From the NCBI RefSeq assembly GCF_019649055.1, contig NW_026570224.1:2666001-2730000 (forward strand): 64,000 bases of DNA, given 5' to 3'. This document shows positions 26,851 to 36,200 of this stretch, one piece after another. Origin of the DNA: Paramacrobiotus metropolitanus (lineage: Eukaryota; Tardigrada; Eutardigrada; Parachela; Macrobiotidae). The notes beneath the pieces were generated by a model. The model saw only the letters and a list, made by a program, of their open reading frames with translations. It searched no databases and was not told the origin of the DNA. How positions within the stretch are numbered: the stretch's first letter is position 1; each line of letters starts with the position of its first letter. The position numbers and the translations under genes were made by a program.

Positions 26851-27495
26851 TTAAGGCGAAACTGGGCCGGCCGGATCACTTAAAATGATGAGATTATCAG
26901 CAACGACGGTAGCGATAGTCCGCATATTGCCCGTTTCGGGATCCTTGACGTTTCCATAGTTCAGAACTCCAGTGACGTAGACGCGATGGCCTTTCTTACA
27001 GATACGAAACACAGTTTCCCGCAATCCTGGCCTGAAAATAGCGATACGATGCCACATCGTTTTCTGCATGATAGCACCCGTTGTATCGCGGAAATTCTCA
27101 TGGGTCGCCACCGAAAACAGCAGAACCGGATTCTCCTCAGTTCCTCGCATCTGCGGGTCTCCTCCAACACGGCCCATCAGAGTTACCAGGTTGACCGTTC
27201 TTTCCAGTCGTTCCAAGTGTGATACGTCCTGGGGTCCAGAGGCACCGCCAAAGTGCGCTTTAGTGTTGAAACTCGGCTGAGATTTAGGCTTGCTTGGCTC
27301 TTCTTCGTCATCCAGCACACTGGTCGGAGTTCCTGCTTGGAAAGGATTACTACTGGTTGTGAAATGCCGAGTATTATCGTCTTTCACGTTCCAGATTCGT
27401 GGAGTCCCACTCGAACCCAACGAGGAGATCGCTGTGATCCTTACTGCGGGAGCTCTCAACAGACCAACGGCCGCGAAAGCGCAACGCGCAGCCAT
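26851..27495 (-). CDS. SSBP1: Mitochondrial single-stranded DNA-binding protein
   Basis: A single-exon frame of 214 aa. The first ~90 residues form an Arg-rich mitochondrial presequence plus a Pro/Ser linker. The SSB-type OB fold follows: LERTVNLVTLMGRVGGDPQ, a strand with ENPVLLFSVATHENF, TMWHRIAIFRPGLRE, KKGHRVYVTGVLNYG, then RTIATVVADNLIILS. This is the mtSSB pattern: a homotetramer that coats displaced single strands during mtDNA replication and stimulates Twinkle and Pol gamma. Human SSBP1 is 148 aa; the excess is in the N-terminal extension. It is intronless, unlike most genes here, but too intact to be a processed pseudogene. It is head-to-head with NUFIP1, 636 bp away. The start is the first ATG of the frame. 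Confidence 0.93.
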   Translation of the reverse strand: MAARCAFAAVGLLRAPAVRITAISSLGSSGTPRIWNVKDDNTRHFTTSSNPFQAGTPTSVLDDEEEPSKPKSQPSFNTKAHFGGASGPQDVSHLERLERTVNLVTLMGRVGGDPQMRGTEENPVLLFSVATHENFRDTTGAIMQKTMWHRIAIFRPGLRETVFRICKKGHRVYVTGVLNYGNVKDPETGNMRTIATVVADNLIILSDPAGPVSP

Positions 27496-28131
27496 TTATT
27501 CGCAAGCTGGAAAAACGCGGAAGCGATCTAGCATGAAAGGATCAACAGAAACTGCATTAGAAGTTCACTTCGTTCTCCTTCGTCGTACCGTTCGAAATTT
27601 TAAATATTGTAATGATGGCAGTGCAATCAGTAAAAATTTGAAAACGGTAAAAATTTTCTTTAACGCGGGCCCCCCATAAACAGCGCGAGGTGGCAGCTAC
27701 TGTGTGAATAGTCAGCTGGATTTTACTGTAATGTACTTACTGTAATATCCGGCGACTTACTGTAATATCCGGCGATTTCGCAATCGCGCTTAAAATAATT
27801 TCACCAGTCTAGTACAGAACAATAGGTCCTGCAGACAAATACATATGATATTTATGTATTTTTGTAGTGCTTAAAACGTTTAATGTTCCCCTATCTAGCC
27901 GTAAAAAAACGACAGAGTTTTTGATTTTTCCGTTTACTTTGGAGACTAAGGCGACGACTTCCTGTACGCGACTTCCTTACGCGACTAAAAACAGTACGCG
28001 ACTTCCTTAGCGCATTCTCCTGTCACAGTTTTGTTGAAGACTTCCAAAATCCAAAGCTTCCGTGGGTTTTGCTACTTTTGCTGCAAAAGTTTTGTAGCGT
28101 CCCAAACTGATTAAGAATTAAAGATCGTGTG
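27496..28131. promoter_or_regulatory. Divergent SSBP1/NUFIP1 intergenic region
   Basis: 636 bp between the two start codons. It includes a perfect 20-bp tandem duplication (27735..27754 and 27755..27774) and a second partly repeated cluster around 27972..28010 (GTACGCGACTTCCTTA twice). A shared bidirectional promoter is likely but no core element was identified. Confidence 0.5.
27735..27774. repeat. Perfect 20-bp tandem duplication
   Basis: Two identical adjacent 20-bp units (acttactgtaatatccggcg) in the SSBP1/NUFIP1 intergenic region. It could duplicate a factor-binding site. Confidence 0.9.
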
Positions 28132-30627
28132 ATGGTCATGGATCGCAGTCTGTGGAATCCATTCCGAGATCCTTCTACTCCTGGAATTGTTGGCAATCTG
28201 GGCAATGAAGTTACACCTCGTGTGCATCACAGTCTCCATTCTTCGTACAGGTTTGTTGCAGCGGCGGAGTTCCTTACAGGCTATCAGCTTATTGATTTAT
28301 GGAACTGTTGGCTGTGTTACAGATTTGCTTGAAAAAATAGATTTCGGTAATAAATACTGCATCATTACTACATTGTTTATCGAGCTTATATATACCCGTA
28401 TAATCCGTATTAGGTGGAAATTAAAGGTAATGAACTTGTATTTCTCGTCTGATTCTGGAATCAATGCATTGTAAATTTGTCCTGGAAAAGTCTCGACTCT
28501 CGAAAGTGTCTAACATCTGTTACGAAAAGCCCAGTAATTTTTATGTTTTTTTTCTCGCAGGTTATTGCTGTGCTTGAACTTGTAAACTATATAATCGTGA
28601 ATCGTCAGTCATCTATTTTGCAGAGGAGGAAGGCCTGCAAGAACAGTTATGGGAAAGTTTGGTCCTTCATCTGTTGCTCCTCCTCACCACAGCGCACAGA
28701 TGAGGGCTCCCAGTTCCTTCCATGTCAGTCATCAGCCGTATCCCGTTCCCTTTCAGCCGAATTTTTTCAGTCACCGGCCACGAGGCATGATGCCGCTTCG
28801 AGGAGGATTCGCGCCTTCTCCAATGCGGGGAAGGGTTAGTGGCTTTAGTTGTATAAATTGGACTGAAATAATATTTCCTTAGTACTTGTAGCATGTACCG
28901 AGTACATTTACCCTGGTAGTGCAGGAAATTACTCTAAAATTTGGGGTTTGATTCCAGAGCAATATTAATGTGTATCTAAACTTCTTAGGGTGGTCAGCAG
29001 AGATTTTTGTCATACCATTCTAATTCCGGAAATCGTTTTCGAGGTCCGCAGCCGTTTCGGTCTGCAGGCAGCGCAATATTTTGTGATGTGTGTGAGAAGG
29101 ATTTCCGGAGTAGGGCCCAATTTGACGAGCATATGGGTAAACATCTGAAGGTTAGTGGAATTTGTGAGCTGTGATCTGGTCTTCTTCCGGCAACATTTTT
29201 TCTGAAATTTTATATTTCAGTGTCCAAAGTGCGATTTTGTTGGAGTGTTTGAATCCGTGGAAGTTCATTTTGAAATCGTAAGTAAATCTTTTAGTAATTC
29301 GAAATTTGGTGTTCTTACTTTACCTTTTGCACATTTTGCGAAATTCTGTGGGGATAGAGAGCATTTTACTAATTTGCTAGAAGCGCTTTGATAAGTACGT
29401 ACTTACGAAAGTAAGTACGAGTCATGAGTAGTTATTTTACTCGATAGTTTAACTTCGCTACGATTTCACTGATGTCGAATTTTTATGTTTGAACAGATAT
29501 GTTTTTAGGTGCACCTGTCTGCCTTGGTCAATAAAAACAAACCAGAAGAAACGCCCGAGGATTTGAAAAGATGGCGCGAAGAGCGAGCACGGTAGCGAGT
29601 TGTAATTTTATCTGAATATTTTCCGTTTTACTCCTAACTTCTCCTAATATTCAGTTTTGGATGGCTGTATTCAATGTAGGAGATATCCGCGTGTCATGAA
29701 GTGCGCACAGAGTGCCTCTCGTGCCCCTGCTTTAATTGCACATGCTTCCTCGGATGTAGGAGAACTTAGTGATGGAGAGATTGGTATGCTTCCTCACAAG
29801 AATTTCGCATCCATAAAAACACTTCCTGGTAGATTTGTTTTTATATTTGTTTTTTGCTTTGTCGATGCTTTTTTTGTAGATGACTCGGAGGTGAAAGACC
29901 AAGAAGCACCGTCTAGCCTCAACGGTTTGGCTAGTTTGTCCACGTATCTGGATTCAGAATCTGATTCCGAGCCACCGGAAGAGCTCCCCGCAAAATTCGG
30001 TAAAATTACACCCTGAATCCATACGGCGTCCAGCGGGTACAATGTGTCAGAACCTTGAAGCGCATGAATTCATGATTATTACTTATTAGGATTTGCTTAT
30101 TTTGAAATCCTCTTTCACACAATAGCGTATTGTGAGCTGCCTTTGTACTTAATAATTGTATAGCTATTCTACGGCAGGAATTGCATAAATGCAAAATGTT
30201 ATATTTCTTTATATAACTGAAATCTAAAATTTGTATGTGATGTTTTACCATAGTTTTATTATCAGAGAAAAGAGCGGATCCGCCTGTATCGTGTAACCTT
30301 GTACCTGTTGCCGCGCCCATAGATGTGGAAGGTGATGTGCGTAGCCAGTTACAGCGATATATCGGTGTTCCTAAACGACTACCCAAAGTCAAAGCGGAAT
30401 TTTCGACGTTTTTATCTGAACATGGTGTGCCCATGAGGAAACCACGTACTTTGTTTGAAAAGGTAACCGAATTCGAATATTTACGTTGTTTTCAGATGAA
30501 CATTTATATCTGTGGCAGTGGTATGCTTATAAAGCTTGATTTTGTTTTGCAGCTAGTTTTAAAGGATCTTCAGACAGAGAACGATCAGATTCTCCAGTGT
30601 ATTGCTCATTTGTGCAACAAGCATTAG
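28132..30627 (+). CDS. NUFIP1: NUFIP1-type zinc-finger RNA-binding protein
   Basis: Nine exons: 28132..28250, 28624..28834, 28989..29150, 29221..29277, 29509..29591, 29680..29783, 29880..29999, 30266..30462, 30553..30627; 1128 nt, 375 aa. The N-terminus is Pro/Gly/Arg/His-rich. A C2H2 finger (FCDVCEKDF...H...H) is followed by CPKCDFVG and, after a short linker, by the NUFIP core motif PEETPEDLKRWREERARR. An acidic Ser-rich segment (YLDSESDSEPPEEL) and a C-terminal helix with LKDLQTENDQILQCI complete the protein. NUFIP1 is the assembly adaptor of box C/D snoRNPs, binding SNU13/15.5K with the R2TP complex, and has been reported as a ribophagy receptor. Every exon is short, and the zinc finger is split by an intron between its two halves. 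Assignment rests on the finger plus PEE...WREER block; the remainder is divergent. Confidence 0.88.
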
Positions 30628-31394
30628 CAGAGTGACGGGAAGATAATTTGCTGACCATGAGCCCTTGAATTTGTTGAATCTGTTCGAGAATTTTGATCGT
30701 GAATAGCTTTTGTGTGCATAGTTGAACATTTTCGATGTGTGATTACTGTGCTTATACTGAAGTATACGCAAATCGTTTTTAAATGTTGCCTTTGCGGCTG
30801 TGCCATGGGAATAATTCCGTTATGACGACCTTCTGTTTTTTGCAGACAGTGAAGGAATATCGAGTACAATACCTGATTGTCGTACCCAAAAATGAACTCA
30901 CAGTACTATACCAAACAATACCACAATAAACAAACAAACAATACCACAAAAGCTTGCTTAAGTACACTGGGAAAATGAAAACAAAAATGAAAGTATTTCC
31001 AAAAGTACGGAGTAAGTACAGGTCACCAATCACCGGCAGGACTGATCCATATCATATTTATTTGCACCGAGCGCGAAGCGCGAGGTGCTGCAATTAAGCC
31101 TTCGTCAAGGGGAAAAATTTTGTCTGTCCCACGAAGAGCGTGGGTCACGCTTTTCCAATTCCACAAGTTCTCATGTCCGTTGGAAGTGGTATTGCAGAGC
31201 AAACGTGCTGTTGAATGGATGTGGTTTACATCGCTTTTTAATGGTACTGGAAGCGCGCAATAATTCTTGGTGTTGTTAGACTCGTTATTAATTCTGAATT
31301 TAAATTTTCATGGTTTTAAATTTTGATTTTGTAATCTGCATTGCGAAATTTTGTTGGTGAGAATTTCAATAAAACCATTTACTTTTATCTCCAG
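30628..31394. other. NUFIP1 3' flank with left half of a dispersed repeat
   Basis: 3' UTR of NUFIP1, then the repeat half at 31061..31167. No other gene visible. Confidence 0.4.
31061..31167 (+). mobile_element. Left half of a dispersed short repeat
   Basis: This is closely similar to the first ~105 bp of the intact copy at 63679..63854. Shared blocks include GAGGTGCTGCAATTAAGCC, TTCGTCAAG, CACGAAGAGCGT and CACGCTTTTCCAATTC. The matching right half occurs 1.65 kb downstream at 32815..32860 in the same orientation. It probably belongs to a non-autonomous element with subterminal inverted GC-rich ends. Confidence 0.75.
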
Positions 31395-31876
31395 CGAAAT
31401 CTGTTGCAAATGACTTACGAAATATGCTACTCTGCATCCTGACAATCCCCAGATTGTCTGCAGATCTCGCCCATCATACTGTGGAGTATGCCAGCCACAT
31501 CTTGCAACATCCTCGACTGCCATCAGAACTGGGTTCGCCGTTTGCCACTCGTCCGGATCTTCTGACTATGTCGGCCGGTTGGGATAAGGTTCTACTTTCT
31601 TGACAGGTGAGAAGAACCCCCGACTAAAATGCCTTTCTAAGTTTAGGCATTGACTACTTCAACCTCGACACCTGTTGTATTGGCCTTTCGTGACGCTCCG
31701 TTGTATGTGAGTTCTGGGAATTTACCGTGGTTCGCGTCTACCGTACTGTCGATAGTGTCGTATTTTACAACAGTTCTGCATTATGCGCAACTGAAAGATG
31801 GTAAATAGTTTTTTGTCTTCTTGCAGATTTGTGGGCTCGTACGTGTTTGGCTTGTGCGTGTTTGTCTTCCGCGTGA
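31395..31876 (+). CDS. Unidentified gene fragment (three spliced segments)
   Basis: Three segments join in frame: 31395..31588, 31647..31800, 31827..31876, with good GT-AG signals and a stop at 31874. The translation is helical and hydrophobic, including LRNMLLCILTIPRLSADL and SSGNLPWFASTVLS. I do not recognise it. A weak resemblance to the helical N-terminal part of HECT ligases of the UBE3B/UBE3C type is only a guess. The first in-frame Met is at 31424, inside the first segment, and no upstream exon was found. The product would be about 125 aa, so this is either a small lineage-specific gene or a 5'- and 3'-truncated relic. It lies between the two halves of a dispersed repeat. Confidence 0.4.
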
Positions 31877-32223
31877 ATTTTTCGTATCGGATCCTGTTTA
31901 CTACCTAGCGATGCTGTGGGTAAGATTCATTTACAAGTTAGCAGTAATATTTGCAATGTTGTTTGAAGCAAAGTGTGGAATAATTTTTAAAAAAACAAAT
32001 AATAAAATATTCAGGCTTATGCTTTTATATCGAAATGATGTCAGCTTTTATATCGAATTCTCTTTGCAGTTTCACTTTTCATCGCATCGCTGCGCAGCCT
32101 TTTGTTATATTGCGTCGCCATTATCAAGTTAACCCGGGGAAGTTTCTCTGCTCTTTCTCTTTTGACGGAATCACCAAGAGCTGCCGTCGACGACGTATAA
32201 CGGACGAAAGAATGGTCTAAAGA
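31877..32223. other. Short intergenic stretch
   Basis: No feature recognised. It includes the probable 5' UTR of the ORF at 32224, with a minimal two-codon upstream ORF (ATG GTC TAA) just before it. Confidence 0.3.
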
Positions 32224-32523
32224 ATGGATCCGTTGTCTTGTGAATTTGTACAATACCGAGAGCCTCAATTTTTGTTGACACTTCAAGAGAAAGAAGAAAA
32301 GCGTTTGCGTGAGAAAGGAACCTGCTATCTTGACAAGTTTGAGGATCTGCTCCCGTATGCTAGAACGTCCGTTGGCCGGAGCCTTACTTCAAGCCGTGCG
32401 GAACTGTACACTTCAACCACAACTGAATTTGAACTGCAACGAATGCTTCTGTATCTCAACGCGATTAAGGCAAAGATCAGTGAACTGGAGAAAAAGAAGG
32501 TTGTGGCCGATAAAAAAAATTAA
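32224..32523 (+). CDS. Small coiled-coil protein of unknown function
   Basis: An uninterrupted 99-aa frame, starting MDPLSCEFVQY. Charged helical segments (LQEKEEKRLREKG) are followed by a Ser/Thr-rich middle and a C-terminal coiled coil (FELQRMLLYLNAIKAKISEL, then a Lys-rich end). No signal peptide or membrane segment. The composition resembles small subunits of vesicle-tethering or cytoskeletal complexes, but I cannot match it to a family. It sits inside the repeat-bounded stretch 31061..32860. The coding reading is supported by the regular heptad-like C-terminus and amino-acid composition, not by homology. Confidence 0.5.
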   Translation: MDPLSCEFVQYREPQFLLTLQEKEEKRLREKGTCYLDKFEDLLPYARTSVGRSLTSSRAELYTSTTTEFELQRMLLYLNAIKAKISELEKKKVVADKKN

Positions 32524-33271
32524 TTTTGAACTGAAACGTGATGTCAAAAATGTGATTGGGTTGTGTAATATGGTAAAATCCGAAGCCCATTGGAAGAATA
32601 CGCAGCGCTGAATGTTGTCGATAAACCTAAGCCGTGTTTTTTTATTGTTCCACCTGATCAAAAGCATGCTTGCTCTGAGGCGGGATGCCACAAAATGTGA
32701 TTGTTAGTTTCAATAAAGATGCTTTCAGTTAGATTTTTCGAATGAATTGTGGGTTATGAGTTCGAATAACACATATGCTGCACTGCCACATGAATGTGAA
32801 CATTTACCGGAGAACAGCGCTCGCGCTCGGTGCAAGAATGTGGTTAACAACCACCACTAGTATTTATTAAATACTTGAAGTAAAAAGATTTTACCAAGTA
32901 CTTGGGCTAATGGGCAACCTACACAGGGTGACCGTCTACGAGTGTGAACCCGCCAAAACACACATTCTGCTACTTGAAATGGGCGGTACTCGTAAGTTCT
33001 GATTTGTCAGCTTTCACGAAGAAGTAAGCGCCAGCGGAAAGCAGCTCCAGGATTTCCGAACCAAAGATTTTTGCGTTTTGTTTATGATTCAGTCATTCGG
33101 TACTTAATTTATTAATACTGTAACAGTGTAACTCAATATCTTTGCATTTTGACTTTCTTTTGACATTTTCGTTTTGTGAGAATAACTTATTAATTTGCAA
33201 TTTTTATCGTTTTAATTGTTGACACATACTGTTTGCTGTCTCCGCTATTTTATCGACTTTTTTGTAACACA
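32524..33271. other. Intergenic region before the pocket-protein gene
   Basis: 3' flank of the small ORF, the right repeat half (32815..32860) and the 5' flank of the RBL gene. No other gene recognised. Confidence 0.4.
32815..32860 (+). mobile_element. Right half of the dispersed short repeat
   Basis: It matches the last ~45 bp of the intact copy at 63679..63854: GCGCTCGCGCTCGG, then AATGTGGTT and the palindrome GTGGTT-NNN-AACCAC, ending CTAG. Base changes in the palindrome fall in its loop and leave the arms intact. Confidence 0.7.
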
Positions 33272-36200
33272 ATGGCTCCACGCGGGCGTGAGAAGACACC
33301 AGACTCGTTGAACGAGCCTAAAACGAGATTTTTGGCAATTTTGAAGGAAGCCAGTGTTGACCAACGGATTGGACAGCAGGTTTTCGCGAAGCTTAAACAA
33401 CTTCAGCAAGAGAACGCTCCTCTGGAGGTAACGCCATTAATATGAATATTTTTCCAGTAAAATTTTTCATTTCGAAGATGAAAGCTGAAAGCACTCGGCA
33501 CAGCGCTTGCAGGAAAGTGTGGAAAAGGCTGTGTATAGTACTTACTGTGAGGTTTCATTTTTTGTTATTGTTTGCGCATGTGTGCAAATCCTCGAATGAT
33601 TTAACAGGGTGATGCGATGGATTGGTTAATACCCGGAGCCTACGCTTTCGCCATCTCCAGCAAAGCTCCGAATTTTGAACACAAAGTGGTCCTCATTAAG
33701 CTTTTAAAAGCGACCAACATGAAGTGAGGATTGGATTTCTGATTATCTGGCGCTGCGGAATAGTACGTGGAATGTTGTTTCTTTGGTTTTAGCGTTACGA
33801 ATTTCTACGCGAGAGTGCGCAAATGGACGGAGATGGCTGCGCTGAATCCCGTTGTGCGCGACGTCATTTCGCAATCGGAACGATATTTCCAAATCTCCCG
33901 GACGGTTTACGAGCGCTATGATCAAATCTTCTTGGATATTTTTCGCGATCCCCTCGATCCCGAACCGATTAAAACACCCGTGGCGGAAAAACTAATTACT
34001 CTGCGACGCAAGCAGTTAGTCTGTTTTTTCTTTCCGAAAATGCCGCTTTTCCGCAATGATTAATCGTTATCATTGTTGCCACTTTAGGAAAGTTGTCGCG
34101 GGTCCGAAAATAGTTCAGCCGATTGACGTCTATGTTTTCACTTGGGATTTTTTCGTTTATATTCGTCGTAAGTAACACAATTTTGAGCGTACAATTTTGA
34201 GTTGGAGTTTCCGGGCTTTTTTTCAAAGTTACTCGTTTATTTTCTTATTGTTTGTCTGTTTTCTCTTATAATATGGTTTTTGACGTGAATATAATTAATA
34301 TTAGATGAAAGTGTGGCGTAATATTTATGAAGTGTCATATCCACTTCATAAATATTACGCCACACTTTCATCTAATATTAATTATATTCACGTCAAAAAC
34401 CATGGATATAACAAAAACCATCAAAAAACCATGGATCAAGTGGATATTACACTTGATTGTTAGCTGCACGTTTAATTTTTGGATTGATTTTTTGTTGACA
34501 GGTTTGGTTCCTGCTGCGCGGGATGATCTTTTGGCCACTTATCATCTGTTTCTCTGTGTGATTGATTGTATTCGCACCAATGTCGTGAGCCTTAAAAGAC
34601 CGGAACTTCTCAATTTAAACTCCGAAGGTAGGAAGTCAGTTAAAAAGAAACTGGGAAAGCTGTTCGAAATAGCGATATCTTCGTAGCTTTGCCTAAAGAA
34701 GCTGAAGAAAATGACGGGAACGAGCGCAAATTCTCTTTACTACCGTACTTGTGCAGTCATTACGATGGAGTATGTAAGGATTGTCTGGGATTCTACGTGA
34801 ACGGTTTCGTTCCGGCAATGGAGGCAATGGTCAAGGAAAAAGCAGTATTCTGTGATCCAGTGGAATTCACAGGATTGCTGGTTCCGGAAAATTACGATAA
34901 AAACTTGTAGGAGTCGCAGACACGAATCTATTTCAAAATTAATGGATTTCTGTCACTGCGGCATGATGGCGTTCTTGTTATGTTTAGGAATAGCATAAGC
35001 TCTTCATACGACTATTCGATCCGAGTGGGCAGTGCTGTGGATGAGCGCGTCTTGTTGGTATCGAGGGATGTTGCCAATCCTGAAGCCGGTGGTGATCCGT
35101 CGAATATTACGGATGTTACTGACATTTTAAAACATCGCCGCGATCTGCAGTCTGATCATAAGAGGAAACTAGACAGTACGGACTTTAAGACGCCACCACC
35201 GGTGATGCCGCTGCCTGTAAGTACCGCCTGTGATTTCGGTTCCGTTACCGATAAGTTATGTTAGCTTGCCGTAGTCGGTCATCTCGTCATCGGCGCCTTT
35301 GACGCCGGCGTCGTCGTGCAGTGCTCTGGAACGACGCGAAGCTGAAGAGTCCAAAAAGACACCGGCTCTGACCTCCGCTGTCGATCTCGTGAACAAACTC
35401 AACAGTCTGTGTACAGGCTGTTTGCCCGCTCCGAGCACAAATCTCGTCAACATTTTGTCGTAAGAAAATATAAGAAATAAAAATGTAATAAGAAGAATAA
35501 GATTAAGTAGCAGAAAATAAAATAACTAACAAAAACATTAGAAAATTTGCTGGTATTTCGATTATATTTTACACTTGATAACAGATACGTAAAGCGCAGA
35601 ATCAGATATGTGTTAGCAGATATTATGTGTAAGTGAGAAAAAAGCGTTCGGTCGTTGAACATATCAAATTTGTTACCAACATTTAGGTATCTACAACAAC
35701 CATAGTATGTTCAGAAAAATACTCTACGGTAGTTGTTGTAGGTTTCTATATGTTGACCGCTGACGCCCTGTTTGTATCTTATTACGGTAGTTTTATTCGC
35801 TGTATGTGGCTTATCTAGACAATTCTGTGACAACGACATCTCGAACGATCTTGTTAAACAAGCGGACCTGTACCGCGAGAAGCTCGTATCATCTTATAAC
35901 GAACAAGAGGATGAAACTGGCGTTTCCGAAAACTTGGCCAGGAATCGGTTCAACTTAGCGCAAGTTTGGCACTTCAAAATTTTGGAGGATGTTTTCATCT
36001 TTGAGAGAAGCCGGCCGGTATCGAATCCGGATAAACTAAGGGTGACTTTTAAACAGCATGTGGACTGAAGTGGCTACTCGGGCCTACATTACAACTGTTC
36101 CTCGTTTCAGAAACTTGCCGAAAATGAGATCTTGCAAAAGGGTGTTTTCGTTTTTGCGACGGAAATTGTCCTTTATGCGCACAATTGTTCTAAGTAAGTC

